In this document: in pieces, positions 42,799-50,432 of the stretch
Position numbering within the stretch: position 1 is the stretch's first letter
How the letters are laid out: every line of letters begins with the position of its first letter
Source of the DNA: Anaerolineales bacterium UBA5797
GTDB taxonomy: Bacteria > Chloroflexota > Anaerolineae > Anaerolineales > Villigracilaceae
DNA length: 57,506 bases
NCBI GenBank assembly: GCA_002418205.1
Contig: DIDP01000063.1
Location: forward strand, 30,295 to 87,800
Reading direction: 5' to 3'
Made by a program: the position numbers and the translations under genes
The notes under the pieces: generated by a model
The model's input: only the letters and a program-made list of their open reading frames with translations
What the model was told of the DNA's origin: nothing
Database searches by the model: none

Positions 42799-43278
42799 AT
42801 GAATACAACCAGGTATCCCATGCATATAGTAGCGGTAGGTGGCTTTGTCTTGAATGCACATGGGCAGGTTTTGCTTATAGAGAGTCCACGTTACGGTGAT
42901 TGGGAGTTCCCTGGTGGACAGGTGGAAGAAGGTGAAACTTTGACGGAAGCCCTCAAGCGGGAAATATTGGAGGAAACGGGGATAACTGTCAAGGTAAAAT
43001 CGTTGATAGGTATTTATTCAAATACGAGAAGACCATCCATCCTGAATCTGGATTTTTCGTGTGAATACATTTCTGGTGAACCGAAGATCAGTAATGAGAG
43101 TTTACGAGTAGAATGGGTGGAACGCGATAGTGTCTTGTCGAAGATAAAACGGGACGCGATATATGGAAGAATGAAGAACATGCTTGAATTTTCAGGTTCG
43201 GTCATATATCGTGCCTACTTTGTTGACCCAAATCGAATTGATATAAATTATAAAGAATTGGAGAGCAGGAAAATTTAA
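42799..43278 (+). CDS. Nudix hydrolase, second copy
   Basis: This is a 159-aa Nudix protein with a full box GGQVEEGETLTEALKREILEETGITV and FPGG upstream. It is not a close paralogue of its neighbour: apart from the box the sequences differ, and this gene is noticeably richer in A+T, which may point to separate acquisition. The gap from the previous gene is 10 nt and prmA starts 2 nt after its stop. Substrate is unknown. Confidence 0.87.
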   Translation: MNTTRYPMHIVAVGGFVLNAHGQVLLIESPRYGDWEFPGGQVEEGETLTEALKREILEETGITVKVKSLIGIYSNTRRPSILNLDFSCEYISGEPKISNESLRVEWVERDSVLSKIKRDAIYGRMKNMLEFSGSVIYRAYFVDPNRIDINYKELESRKI

Positions 43279-43280
43279 GA

Positions 43281-44207
43281 ATGAACTGGCTTGAAGTATC
43301 CATGACCGTGGACGGAGAACTCGCCGAATCGGTTGCAGACGTGTTCGCGCGTTTTGCGCCCAATGGTGTGATGACCGAGCAGGGTGTGAAGTATAACGAT
43401 GCAGAGGATGCCGGCACGCCCACCGGACCGATCACGGTCCGCGCGTATTTGGAGGTGAACGATCAATTGGAGGAGACGCGGCAACAATTGGAGGAGTCCC
43501 TTTTTTATTTGGGGATGATCCGTCCGCTGCCTGCTCCCGTTTACAAGCAGATAGCGGATCAAAACTGGATGGAAGCCTGGAAGCAGTACTACAAGCCGAT
43601 CCTCATCGGAGAGCGACTCCTCATCCTCCCTGCGTGGATGGAGTCCCCCGACCCGAATCGCATAGCCATAAAAATCGATCCCGGCATGGCGTTCGGCACC
43701 GGGACTCATCCAACCACTCAACTCTGTCTTGAACTTATGGAGAAGTTCTTCGAACAATCGTCAATCGAAAATCGTAAATCGGATATCGTCATCGATGTCG
43801 GCTGCGGTTCTGGAATCCTCTCCATCGCCGCGCTCAAATTGGGCGCGGGCAGAGCCTTGGGCGTGGACATCGACGAAGAGTCGGTGATGAACTCGCGTGA
43901 GAATGCGGATACGAATGGAATCGGCGATGAATTGATCCTGGGCGTGGGGTCCGTGCAGGAAATTCTGGCTGGGAAGTTTGAGTTCAAAACAGCGCCGCTG
44001 GTTGTGGCAAACATCCTTGCGCCTGTAATCATCCGTCTGTTCGAGGCGGGGCTTGCGGATCTGATCAAAGACGGCGGCGCGATCATCTTAAGCGGGATCC
44101 TGCAAGAGCAGGAACAAAGTGTCATCGAAGCCGCGCAGGCTCACGGTCTGAGGATGAGCGAGCGCAGACAGGTGGGAGACTGGGTTGCGCTGTCCATGAA
44201 TAGGTGA
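43281..44207 (+). CDS. prmA: Ribosomal protein L11 methyltransferase
   Basis: This is a 308-aa AdoMet enzyme that trimethylates ribosomal protein L11. The N-terminal L11-binding domain (1-65) starts MNWLEVSMTVDGELAESVADVF. Then NWMEAWKQYYKPILIGERL, DPGMAFGTGTHPTTQLCLELM, AdoMet loop VIDVGCGSGILSIAALKLGAG and VANILAPVI. Between LELMEKF and VIDVGCG this protein carries about seven more residues than I recall for E. coli PrmA (SSIENRKSDI); they come from repeat family E. The catalytic blocks are intact. Confidence 0.93.
   Translation: MNWLEVSMTVDGELAESVADVFARFAPNGVMTEQGVKYNDAEDAGTPTGPITVRAYLEVNDQLEETRQQLEESLFYLGMIRPLPAPVYKQIADQNWMEAWKQYYKPILIGERLLILPAWMESPDPNRIAIKIDPGMAFGTGTHPTTQLCLELMEKFFEQSSIENRKSDIVIDVGCGSGILSIAALKLGAGRALGVDIDEESVMNSRENADTNGIGDELILGVGSVQEILAGKFEFKTAPLVVANILAPVIIRLFEAGLADLIKDGGAIILSGILQEQEQSVIEAAQAHGLRMSERRQVGDWVALSMNR
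43756..43780. repeat. Family-E repeat translated within prmA
   Basis: AATCGTCAATC plus AAAATCGTAAATC, the same words as 17087-17120, here in frame and coding SSIENRKSDI. Confidence 0.5.
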
Positions 44208-44213
44208 GTCTCT

Positions 44214-44243
44214 ATCAATCGATCCCCCCTATGTCCGATTGAT
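44214..44243 (+). terminator. Hairpin after prmA
   Basis: ATCAATCG (44214-44221) pairs with CGATTGAT (44236-44243). There is no long T-run, so termination is uncertain. Confidence 0.35.
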
Positions 44244-44299
44244 GGTTTAATGGTAATGGATACAATCGGTCAAATAATTTTAATAAAGGAGAATGCAAA

Positions 44300-44944
44300 A
44301 TGAATCACAAATTGCCAAAGGTTTTTCTTGCAGTTGCCGCACTTTTTCTTTCATCACTGGCATGCAGCGCCCTGGGTGGCAGCGCGTTGCTCGAGGATGA
44401 TTTTTCAGGCAGCGACTCCACCTGGGGCACCGGCACCGATTCCGACAGTTCCGTGGAATATGTGAACGATGCGTTGAAGTTCTTTGTCAGCCGGGATTAC
44501 TATTTTGTGTGGAGCACGCCCAATGATGAAGATTACGAAAATATCCATGTTGAAGTGACCGCCAAAAATGATTCCAGCGACTCAACCGGGGCGTTTGGGA
44601 TCATTTGCAACATGCAGATCACCGACACCTCCTATTATTTTGCGGTGACCGGCGCGGGGGAATATGCCATCGGCAGGTATACTTTAACCGACGATGTGCT
44701 TCTCACAAACGGCGGTCAGTGGGGCGATTCTGATCTGATCACATCGGGCGCTTCCTCATATCGCATCGGCGCGGATTGCGCCAACGGCACCCTGACATTG
44801 TATGTGGATGGTCAAAAGATCGATTCGGTCAATGATACGACCTACACATCCGGAAACGTTGGGCTGTTTGCCTGGAGCGGTGAGGAAGTGAACGGCACCG
44901 ATGTGTCCTTCGACGATTTTGTGGTGACCAAATTCGGAGAGTAA
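44300..44944 (+). CDS. Lipoprotein with lectin-like beta-sandwich domain, copy 1
   Basis: This is a 214-aa lipoprotein. The signal peptide MNHKLPKVFLAVAALFLSSLAC has a lipobox SLAC. The rest looks like a ConA-like/LamG jelly roll: LLEDDFSGSDSTWGTGTDSDSSVEYVNDALKFFV, then TGAFGIICNM, then TLTLYVDGQKIDSVNDTTYTSGNVGLFAWSG. AAGGAGA lies 7 nt upstream of the ATG. It is followed 39 nt on by a paralogue with the same layout. A role in binding carbohydrate or another ligand at the cell surface is inferred from fold only. Confidence 0.8.
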   Translation: MNHKLPKVFLAVAALFLSSLACSALGGSALLEDDFSGSDSTWGTGTDSDSSVEYVNDALKFFVSRDYYFVWSTPNDEDYENIHVEVTAKNDSSDSTGAFGIICNMQITDTSYYFAVTGAGEYAIGRYTLTDDVLLTNGGQWGDSDLITSGASSYRIGADCANGTLTLYVDGQKIDSVNDTTYTSGNVGLFAWSGEEVNGTDVSFDDFVVTKFGE

Positions 44945-44983
44945 AAGTTTGTTCGACATGAGGTTTGGACCAGGATCGGAACG

Positions 44984-45664
44984 ATGAGGATCACCCCCAG
45001 GGTCTTTTATGCGATTGCAGTTCTTGCACTCGCGGCGCTGGCGTGCCAGGCAGTGATGGGAGGCGGGGAGCCCGTAGAACCGAGATCATCGACCACGGGA
45101 GGCAAGGTCATCCTGCAGGACGATTTTTCCTCCACCCGTTGGGGCACAGGGACGGATTCTGACAGCGCAGTGGAATATGTGGATGGGGCGCTGAACTTCA
45201 TCGTCTTCGAGAGGGATTATTTTGTGTGGAGTACGCCGGATAATGAGACCTATGAGGACATCCATATGGAAACCACGGTGATTAACAACGGCACTGATTC
45301 CACGACCGCCTTCGGGCTGATCTGCCATAAAACAGCAGGAAACGATTTCCATTACCTGGTCATGACACCCGCCGGACAATATGCCATCGCCCTTGCAAGG
45401 GAGGGTGAGAGGGATTTGTTTCTCACGAACAATGACGAATGGGCTGATTCCGATCTGATCGCCGTCAACGCGGATTCGTACCGCGTCGGCGCAGACTGTG
45501 GCAACGGTAGATTGACCCTGTATGTGGATGGTCAACAGATCGCTTCGGTGACCGATTCGACCTATACCAGAGGCCGCGTGGCGGTCATGGTCTGGAGCGG
45601 TGAGGATGCCGGGATCACAACAAACGTCTCCTTCGATGATTTCGTGATGACGGAACTGCCGTAA
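44984..45664 (+). CDS. Lipoprotein with lectin-like beta-sandwich domain, copy 2
   Basis: This is a 226-aa paralogue of the preceding protein (FWGTGTDSDSAVEYVDGALNFIV, DRDYFVWSTPDNETYEDIHMETTV, LTLYVDGQQIASVTDSTYT...). The signal peptide MRITPRVFYAIAVLALAALAC has lipobox ALAC. Copy 2 has an extra 15-residue linker after the Cys. The tandem arrangement with many identical blocks shows a fairly recent duplication. An intrinsic terminator follows at 45685. Confidence 0.8.
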   Translation: MRITPRVFYAIAVLALAALACQAVMGGGEPVEPRSSTTGGKVILQDDFSSTRWGTGTDSDSAVEYVDGALNFIVFERDYFVWSTPDNETYEDIHMETTVINNGTDSTTAFGLICHKTAGNDFHYLVMTPAGQYAIALAREGERDLFLTNNDEWADSDLIAVNADSYRVGADCGNGRLTLYVDGQQIASVTDSTYTRGRVAVMVWSGEDAGITTNVSFDDFVMTELP

Positions 45665-45684
45665 CGTTTTTAGCTCAAATTGAG

Positions 45685-45714
45685 TCCTGCACTCGCGAGG
45701 GTGCAGGATTTTTT
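45685..45714 (+). terminator. Intrinsic terminator
   Basis: TCCTGCAC (45685-45692) pairs with GTGCAGGA (45701-45708) and is followed by a run of six T. Confidence 0.9.
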
Positions 45715-45754
45715 AATTTCAATCGGAGGGTTTCTGTGCTATTATTCGAGGGAC

Positions 45755-46249
45755 ATGGATCGCCGCAGACTCATCCTGTATTTGCTCCTGAACGTATTCG
45801 TCTCAGCCTGTGTGACGGGCGGCATCCTGTTCTGGTACGACCGGAATTATCGCTCGGTAAGTGTGTCCTCCATTCAGCCTGCGGCGCCTGCAAATGTGCA
45901 GGGTGGGGCGCCAGCTGCATCGTTCGACCCGAACGTGGATATCCCGGTTGAGATCGTGAGCATCGTTGGCGCAGGGACGCTGGACGCCGAGTGGGTGATC
46001 GTCCGCAATGCGGGCGGCGAACCAATCAACCTTTCGGGCTGGCAGTTGAAGGATTCAGGCAGGAACGTCTTCACGTTTCCCAACCTAACGCTGAACACAG
46101 CGGGCGCGGTGCAGGTCCATACCGTTGCCGGGACGAACACGGCCATTGACCTGTATTGGGGTCTGACCAGACCGGTTTGGGAATCGGGTGAGGAGGCGCA
46201 GTTGCTCGACCCGAGTGGAAACCTCCGTGCGGTGTATACGGTGCCATAA
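45755..46249 (+). CDS. Membrane-anchored lamin-tail (LTD) domain protein
   Basis: This is a 164-aa protein with an N-terminal membrane segment (LILYLLLNVFVSACVTGGILFWY), a short Pro/Ala linker and a lamin-tail-like Ig domain: VDIPVEIVSIVGAG, DAEWVIVRNAGGEPINLSGWQLKDSGRNVFTFPNLTLNTAGAVQVHT. The WVxIxNxGxxxINLxGWxLxD pattern is diagnostic of LTD, a fold common in Chloroflexota surface proteins. The ATG at 45755 has GAGGG upstream; a longer frame would run through the terminator. Confidence 0.85.
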   Translation: MDRRRLILYLLLNVFVSACVTGGILFWYDRNYRSVSVSSIQPAAPANVQGGAPAASFDPNVDIPVEIVSIVGAGTLDAEWVIVRNAGGEPINLSGWQLKDSGRNVFTFPNLTLNTAGAVQVHTVAGTNTAIDLYWGLTRPVWESGEEAQLLDPSGNLRAVYTVP

Positions 46250-46254
46250 ATAGC

Positions 46255-46371
46255 CCGGTGGTCGAGTAGCCCGAAGGGCGTATCGAGACCACAAATAACA
46301 AGTGAACAAGAAATTAAAAGTAAACCTGAAATGTGTGGTCTCGATACAGGCTATCGCCCTACTCGACCACC
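46255..46371. repeat. Pair of inverted family-C palindromes
   Basis: Unit 1 (46255-46292) contains GGTGGTCGAGTAGCC and CGTATCGAGACCAC. Unit 2 (46334-46371) is its inverse with GTGGTCTCGATAC and CCTACTCGACCACCG. Forty-one nt lie between. Together they form a long hairpin filling the gap before dnaX. Confidence 0.85.
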
Positions 46372-46391
46372 GATGAGTTGTTGAAAATATT

Positions 46392-47951
46392 ATGACCCAG
46401 GCCCTCTACAGAAAATACCGACCTCAAGATTGGACCGCTGTGATGGGGCAAAGTCACATCGTGACCACGTTGACGAACGCGATCAAGGCAGATCGTGTCG
46501 GTCATGCCTACCTGTTCGCGGGTCCGCGCGGAACCGGGAAGACCACGCTGGCGCGTCTCTTGGCGAAGGCGGTTAATTGCACGAATCCCGATCCGACCAA
46601 ACGTCCGTGTAACGAATGCGAACCCTGTAAAGCAGTCAATGAGAACCGTTTTCTTGACCTGATCGAAATCGACGCGGCGTCAAACAATGGTGTCGATGAT
46701 GTCCGGGATTTGCGCGACAAAATAAATTTTTCTCCATCGCAAGGAAAATACAAGGTATATATTGTCGACGAAGTTCACATGATGTCGGGCGGTGCGTTCA
46801 ACGCTCTGCTCAAGACTCTCGAGGAACCGCCTCCACATGCCATCTTCGTTTTAGCCACTACTGAAATTCATAAAATCCCAGCAACCGTTCTCTCGCGCTG
46901 TCAACGTCATGAGTTTCGCCGCGTGCCTGTGGATGAGATCGTCACGAACCTCAAGAACATCATCAAGGTAGAGAATATCCAGGCCGACGATGATGCACTG
47001 ATTCAGATTGCGCGCCAGTCTGCGGGCGGGATGCGCGACGCGATCTCCCTGCTCGATCAACTTTCGTCCACGGGCGATAAGATCACGCTTGCTCTCGCGC
47101 AATCCGTGCTCGGCACTGCCACGAGTCAAACCGTGCTCGATACGCTCACGTCCATCATGGATCATGATCCCGCGCATGGGCTTGAGACCATCCACAAGGC
47201 GCTGGATGCGGGCGCCGATCCGCGTTCGCTGGCGCGTCAGATCGTTGAGTATCTGCGCGGTCTCATGCTCATTCAAATGGGCAACGCGAATCAGGTCGAA
47301 GCCACGGCGGATGTCAAGAAGCAGATGCAGGCGCACGCCAAGTCCTTTTCGACGAGCGATGTCTTGCGGATGATGAAAGCGTTCAACAATGCGGCTGTGG
47401 ATTTGCGCGGCGGCTGGCAGCCCTCTTTGAGTCTGGAACTTGCTTTAGCAGAAGTGTTGGACGCCCCGAATGAATCTCAAACAGGAGCCATATCATCCCC
47501 GCAGGGGACGCCGCGTCAGACTAAGCCTCAGGCTGTATCAACTCCCAGAACGGAGACTCAGCCTCAAGTTGAGTCAGAAGCGGTTTCACATCCACAAGAA
47601 AAATCCGCCCTCAGCGCGGGAGATGTTCTCAAGGCGTGGAAGCAGATGTCTGCGTCGCTTCCCAAAGCACAGGCGAATCTTTCGGCGTTGATGAACTCGG
47701 TCAAGATGATCGATGTTAAGGGTAAGATGTTGATCCTGGGTTTGGCGAGTGACGTGCTGGTTTCGAAGATAGACAAGCCCGACCAGATCGAAGCGATCCA
47801 AAGGTTGATCAAGGACGAGTTTGGCGCGGACGTGAGTGTGCGTTGTGTGGTGACGAATGCGAAAGGCAAGATCCCCGCGAACGTGGCGCAGGACGGCATG
47901 GTGGCAACTGCCATCCAACACGGCGGTGAGATCGTTGATACACAGGATTAA
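46392..47951 (+). CDS. dnaX: DNA polymerase III subunit gamma/tau
   Basis: This is a 519-aa clamp-loader ATPase. The Walker A block is FAGPRGTGKTTLARLLAKAVNC, zinc-binding cysteines are in CTNPDPTKRPCNECEPC, the Walker B is IVDEVHMMSGGAFNALLKTLEEPP, and the sensor block is TEIHKIPATVLSRCQRHEFR. The domain III collar follows and the C-terminal third is Ser/Gln/Pro-rich, then a short tau-like domain (KAWKQMSASLPKAQANLSALM). No obvious frameshift slip site is seen. It belongs to the dnaX-ybaB-recR cluster, interrupted here by a small gene. Confidence 0.95.
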   Translation: MTQALYRKYRPQDWTAVMGQSHIVTTLTNAIKADRVGHAYLFAGPRGTGKTTLARLLAKAVNCTNPDPTKRPCNECEPCKAVNENRFLDLIEIDAASNNGVDDVRDLRDKINFSPSQGKYKVYIVDEVHMMSGGAFNALLKTLEEPPPHAIFVLATTEIHKIPATVLSRCQRHEFRRVPVDEIVTNLKNIIKVENIQADDDALIQIARQSAGGMRDAISLLDQLSSTGDKITLALAQSVLGTATSQTVLDTLTSIMDHDPAHGLETIHKALDAGADPRSLARQIVEYLRGLMLIQMGNANQVEATADVKKQMQAHAKSFSTSDVLRMMKAFNNAAVDLRGGWQPSLSLELALAEVLDAPNESQTGAISSPQGTPRQTKPQAVSTPRTETQPQVESEAVSHPQEKSALSAGDVLKAWKQMSASLPKAQANLSALMNSVKMIDVKGKMLILGLASDVLVSKIDKPDQIEAIQRLIKDEFGADVSVRCVVTNAKGKIPANVAQDGMVATAIQHGGEIVDTQD

Positions 47952-47992
47952 GACCATATCCAGTCGATTTGTTGTCCAGCTTTAGAGTGATT

Positions 47993-48487
47993 ATGTCGGA
48001 TTACTTATATTTCCTTCCATTTTCTGGATCAATTTCGTTTGATATTGAGAAAACACTCGATGTTGCATCCCAAAAATGGAAGCAGGATTTTCATATTATA
48101 AAATCGGATGATATATATATTATTGGAAGCGGAACGCACCAATTGATTTTGGCATTGCAAAAGGAGTCTCTTCAAAGGGGAATTGTCGACACATTGATTT
48201 CATCTTATCCGCAATGGAGTTTTGAGGAAATTGCTCGGCTCAGGGAACACAAAGCATTGATAAGCATTCGCACACCTAAGACTCTATTTAAATCAAAACA
48301 TCATATGGCATTGATTGCTTCCGTTGCATTTGCTCTTCTGGGACAGGAAGGTGCTGTCGGTTTTTTCAATGCCACCTCTGAAAAATATTACCCTGTCAGT
48401 CACTTTCAAAAATATAATAATGAAATAGTTCCGCAATTGGATGAAATAGATTATTTATTTGCTGAAAAACAAAATAAGAAGAGGTAG
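47993..48487 (+). CDS. AT-rich orphan gene inserted between dnaX and ybaB
   Basis: This encodes a 164-aa protein starting MSDYLYFLPFSGSISFDIEKTL. It has no signal peptide; a possible hydrophobic helix lies at MALIASVAFALLGQEGAVGFF. Base composition is strikingly richer in A+T than its neighbours, and it breaks the usual dnaX-ybaB-recR order. I recognise no family. The ATG at 47993 is preferred to an upstream TTG-type start. It is likely acquired; function unknown. Confidence 0.6.
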   Translation: MSDYLYFLPFSGSISFDIEKTLDVASQKWKQDFHIIKSDDIYIIGSGTHQLILALQKESLQRGIVDTLISSYPQWSFEEIARLREHKALISIRTPKTLFKSKHHMALIASVAFALLGQEGAVGFFNATSEKYYPVSHFQKYNNEIVPQLDEIDYLFAEKQNKKR

Positions 48488-48490
48488 AAT

Positions 48491-48817
48491 ATGGCAAAAG
48501 GATTCAACAAAGGACAACAAATGGGGCAGGGTGGGATGATGCAACAAATACAACGTCTGCAAAAGCAAATGGAAGAAGCGCAGGCGAAACTTGCCGAGGA
48601 AACCGTCACTGCCACGGCGGGTGGCGGTGCGATCAAAGTTGTGATGACGGGTGATCAGGTCTGCAAGTCAGTTGAGGTCGATCCTGAATTCCTGAAGGAT
48701 ATGGATGCTGAAATGCTGCAGGATATGGTCTTATCCGCGGTGAATATGGCGCTCGATCAATCGCGTGAACTGCAACAAAAGTTGATGGGTCCGCTGGCGG
48801 GTGGTTTGCCGTTCTAA
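48491..48817 (+). CDS. ybaB: YbaB/EbfC nucleoid-associated protein
   Basis: This is a 108-aa DNA-binding protein. It starts with a Gly/Gln-rich segment (NKGQQMGQGGMMQQIQRLQKQMEEAQAKLAEE), then TVTATAGGGAIKVVMTGDQVCKSVEVDPEFL, the tweezer-like fold of the family, and ends MGPLAGGLPF. AGAGG lies close upstream. It is part of the dnaX-ybaB-recR block, separated from recR by a palindromic repeat. Confidence 0.93.
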   Translation: MAKGFNKGQQMGQGGMMQQIQRLQKQMEEAQAKLAEETVTATAGGGAIKVVMTGDQVCKSVEVDPEFLKDMDAEMLQDMVLSAVNMALDQSRELQQKLMGPLAGGLPF

Positions 48818-48823
48818 CCATCA

Positions 48824-48903
48824 TGTCATTGCGAGGAGGAGCGAAGCGACAACGAATAAGAAGATTGCTTCGGGCAAAGAGCAAGAACGCCCTCGCAATG
48901 ACA
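48824..48903. repeat. Family-A palindromic repeat before recR
   Basis: The outer arms TGTCATTGCGAGG and CCTCGCAATGACA lie between ybaB and recR. The inner arms GAAGCGACAACGAAT and AAGATTGCTTCG are less regular. The recR ATG is 11 nt past its end, so the repeat may affect translation. Confidence 0.85.
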
Positions 48904-48914
48904 TAATAAACTAT

Positions 48915-49520
48915 ATGTTACTCCCCGAATCCATTCAATCCCTCATCAACGCCCTTGAGCGACTGCCGGGCATCGGCCCCAAGTCCGCTTCGCGGCTGGC
49001 ATTCTATCTTCTCCGCGCCACGGACGATGTCTCGGACGATCTGGCGCTTGCTTTGGCACATTTGAAAAAGAACACGGCATTTTGTCAGGAATGTTTCAAC
49101 ATCACTGAAGCGGGACGTGAACGCTGTGAAGTGTGTGAGTCCACGCGGCGGGATGGTAGTGTCATCTGTGTTGTAGAAGAAGCGCTGGATGTCCTTGCCT
49201 TGGAGCGCACAGGTGGTTATCAGGGAAAGTATCACGTCTTGCAGGGTGTCTTATCTCCCATCGAAGGTATTGGTCCTGATGATCTAAAAATCAAGCAATT
49301 GATTGCGCGCGTTGCGAATGGGGGAGTGCAGGAGGTGATCCTTGCGACCAATCCCAGCATGGAAGGGGATGCCACGGCACAATATCTGCAAAAACAATTG
49401 AAGCAATTTGATGTGCATGTCACCCGGTTGGCCAGAGGTTTACCCATGGGCGGCGATCTGGAATACGCAGATCAAAATACGTTGCTGCGAGCGTTATCTG
49501 GCAGACAGGATATGGAATGA
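48915..49520 (+). CDS. recR: Recombination mediator RecR
   Basis: This is a 201-aa protein. It has the helix-hairpin-helix block LERLPGIGPKSASRLAFYLL, zinc site CQECFNITEAGRERCEVC, and Toprim domain VICVVEEALDVLALERTGGYQGKYHVLQGVLSPIEGIGP with KQLIARV. The start MLLPESIQSLINAL at 48915 gives the normal length of about 200; an upstream frame would translate the repeat. It acts with RecF/RecO to load RecA. Confidence 0.95.
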   Translation: MLLPESIQSLINALERLPGIGPKSASRLAFYLLRATDDVSDDLALALAHLKKNTAFCQECFNITEAGRERCEVCESTRRDGSVICVVEEALDVLALERTGGYQGKYHVLQGVLSPIEGIGPDDLKIKQLIARVANGGVQEVILATNPSMEGDATAQYLQKQLKQFDVHVTRLARGLPMGGDLEYADQNTLLRALSGRQDME

Positions 49521-49544
49521 AAATCGCCCATCACGGGCGATTTT
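49520..49544. terminator. Bidirectional intrinsic terminator after recR
   Basis: AAAATCGCCC (49520-49529), loop ATCAC, GGGCGATTTT (49535-49544): a perfect 10-bp stem with A and T flanks, between convergent genes. Confidence 0.9.
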
Positions 49545-49545
49545 G

Positions 49546-50378
49546 TTATTTGAGTAGTGCTTCCAAGACATCTTCCAGTGTTGGCTTTTCAGGAGCATCC
49601 TTGAAGCCCGCGAGACGATGATAAATCTCCGCCGCGGCTTCATGGAATCCGTTTGGCAGACCCGCCTTATGGAATGTATCTGCGATTTCATGCATCTCTC
49701 CTTCGAACCTCCATGCTTTGGCTGTGACGCGAATTGCTCGACGATTTGTCTGTTCTGAAAAACTCGAATCATCCATATTCCACTGTTCGTACAACTTATC
49801 CCGCACGCCAAGGGATTCTGCGGTTGCCAGAATTGCAATGAGCAGGGCGGTGGTCCCCTTGGAGTAGGCGGCATAACACATCTTCAACGCTGAGGCTTTG
49901 CCGGTCTCCTCCCCTATGATGCTTGTTTCGAGTAATCCGTTTGAAAAACAATCCGAGATGATCTTCGCATCCCTGCCCGATAAATAAAGGGTGGTTTCGT
50001 TTGGCGTCCAGGCAGGTCCGCCGATGATGCTTCCGTCAATGAAACGTACGCCTTTAGATTCCATCATTTTTCCGATTTTCATGGCGCGGTGTGGAGAGAT
50101 GGCATTGGCATCCAGAAAGTAACCCTTGAAACCTTGCTCAATCACAGACTTTGCAATATCTTCCGCCGCGTGAGGCGGACAGACACTCAGGATGATTTCG
50201 CTGACATTACAAAGTTGAATCAAAGATTCAACATTAATCAAGCTATATTTTTTGGCGCGGTAAGAGTTTTGTTGCTGCGACTTTCTGATGCCCAATAAAC
50301 TTCATGTCCGCTGTTGGTGGCGGACGCCGCGATGGAAATTCCCATCTCGCCGGGATGCAGGATTCCGATTTTAGCCAT
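49546..50378 (-). pseudogene. Frameshifted 6-phosphogluconate-dehydrogenase-like (DUF1932) gene
   Basis: The gene begins at the ATG at 50378 (MAKIGILHPGEMGISIAASATNSGHEVYWASE), an N-terminal Rossmann segment, then reaches TGA after APKNIA. The remainder (from NVESLIQLC to the end at 49546) is in another frame and includes SVCPPHAAEDIAKSVIEQGFKGYFLDANAISPHRA, typical of beta-hydroxyacid dehydrogenases with a DUF1932 tail. Adding one A to the six-A run (T at 50248-50253 on the plus strand) restores a continuous 277-aa protein reading APKKYSLINVESL. So either a single-base deletion in a homopolymer or a sequencing error has broken it. Confidence 0.75.
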
Positions 50379-50432
50379 GATCACTCCTTGTCAGTTGCCA
50401 TGATAACATGAGGCGCAAGGTAAAATATTCTC

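Noticed and set aside
45680..45754. Upstream start for the lamin-tail protein
   Set aside because: It would begin inside an intrinsic terminator; the ATG at 45755 has its own ribosome site.
48801..48914. N-terminal extension of RecR
   Set aside because: It translates the family-A repeat (RRSEATTNKKIASG...). RecR length and start fit 48915.
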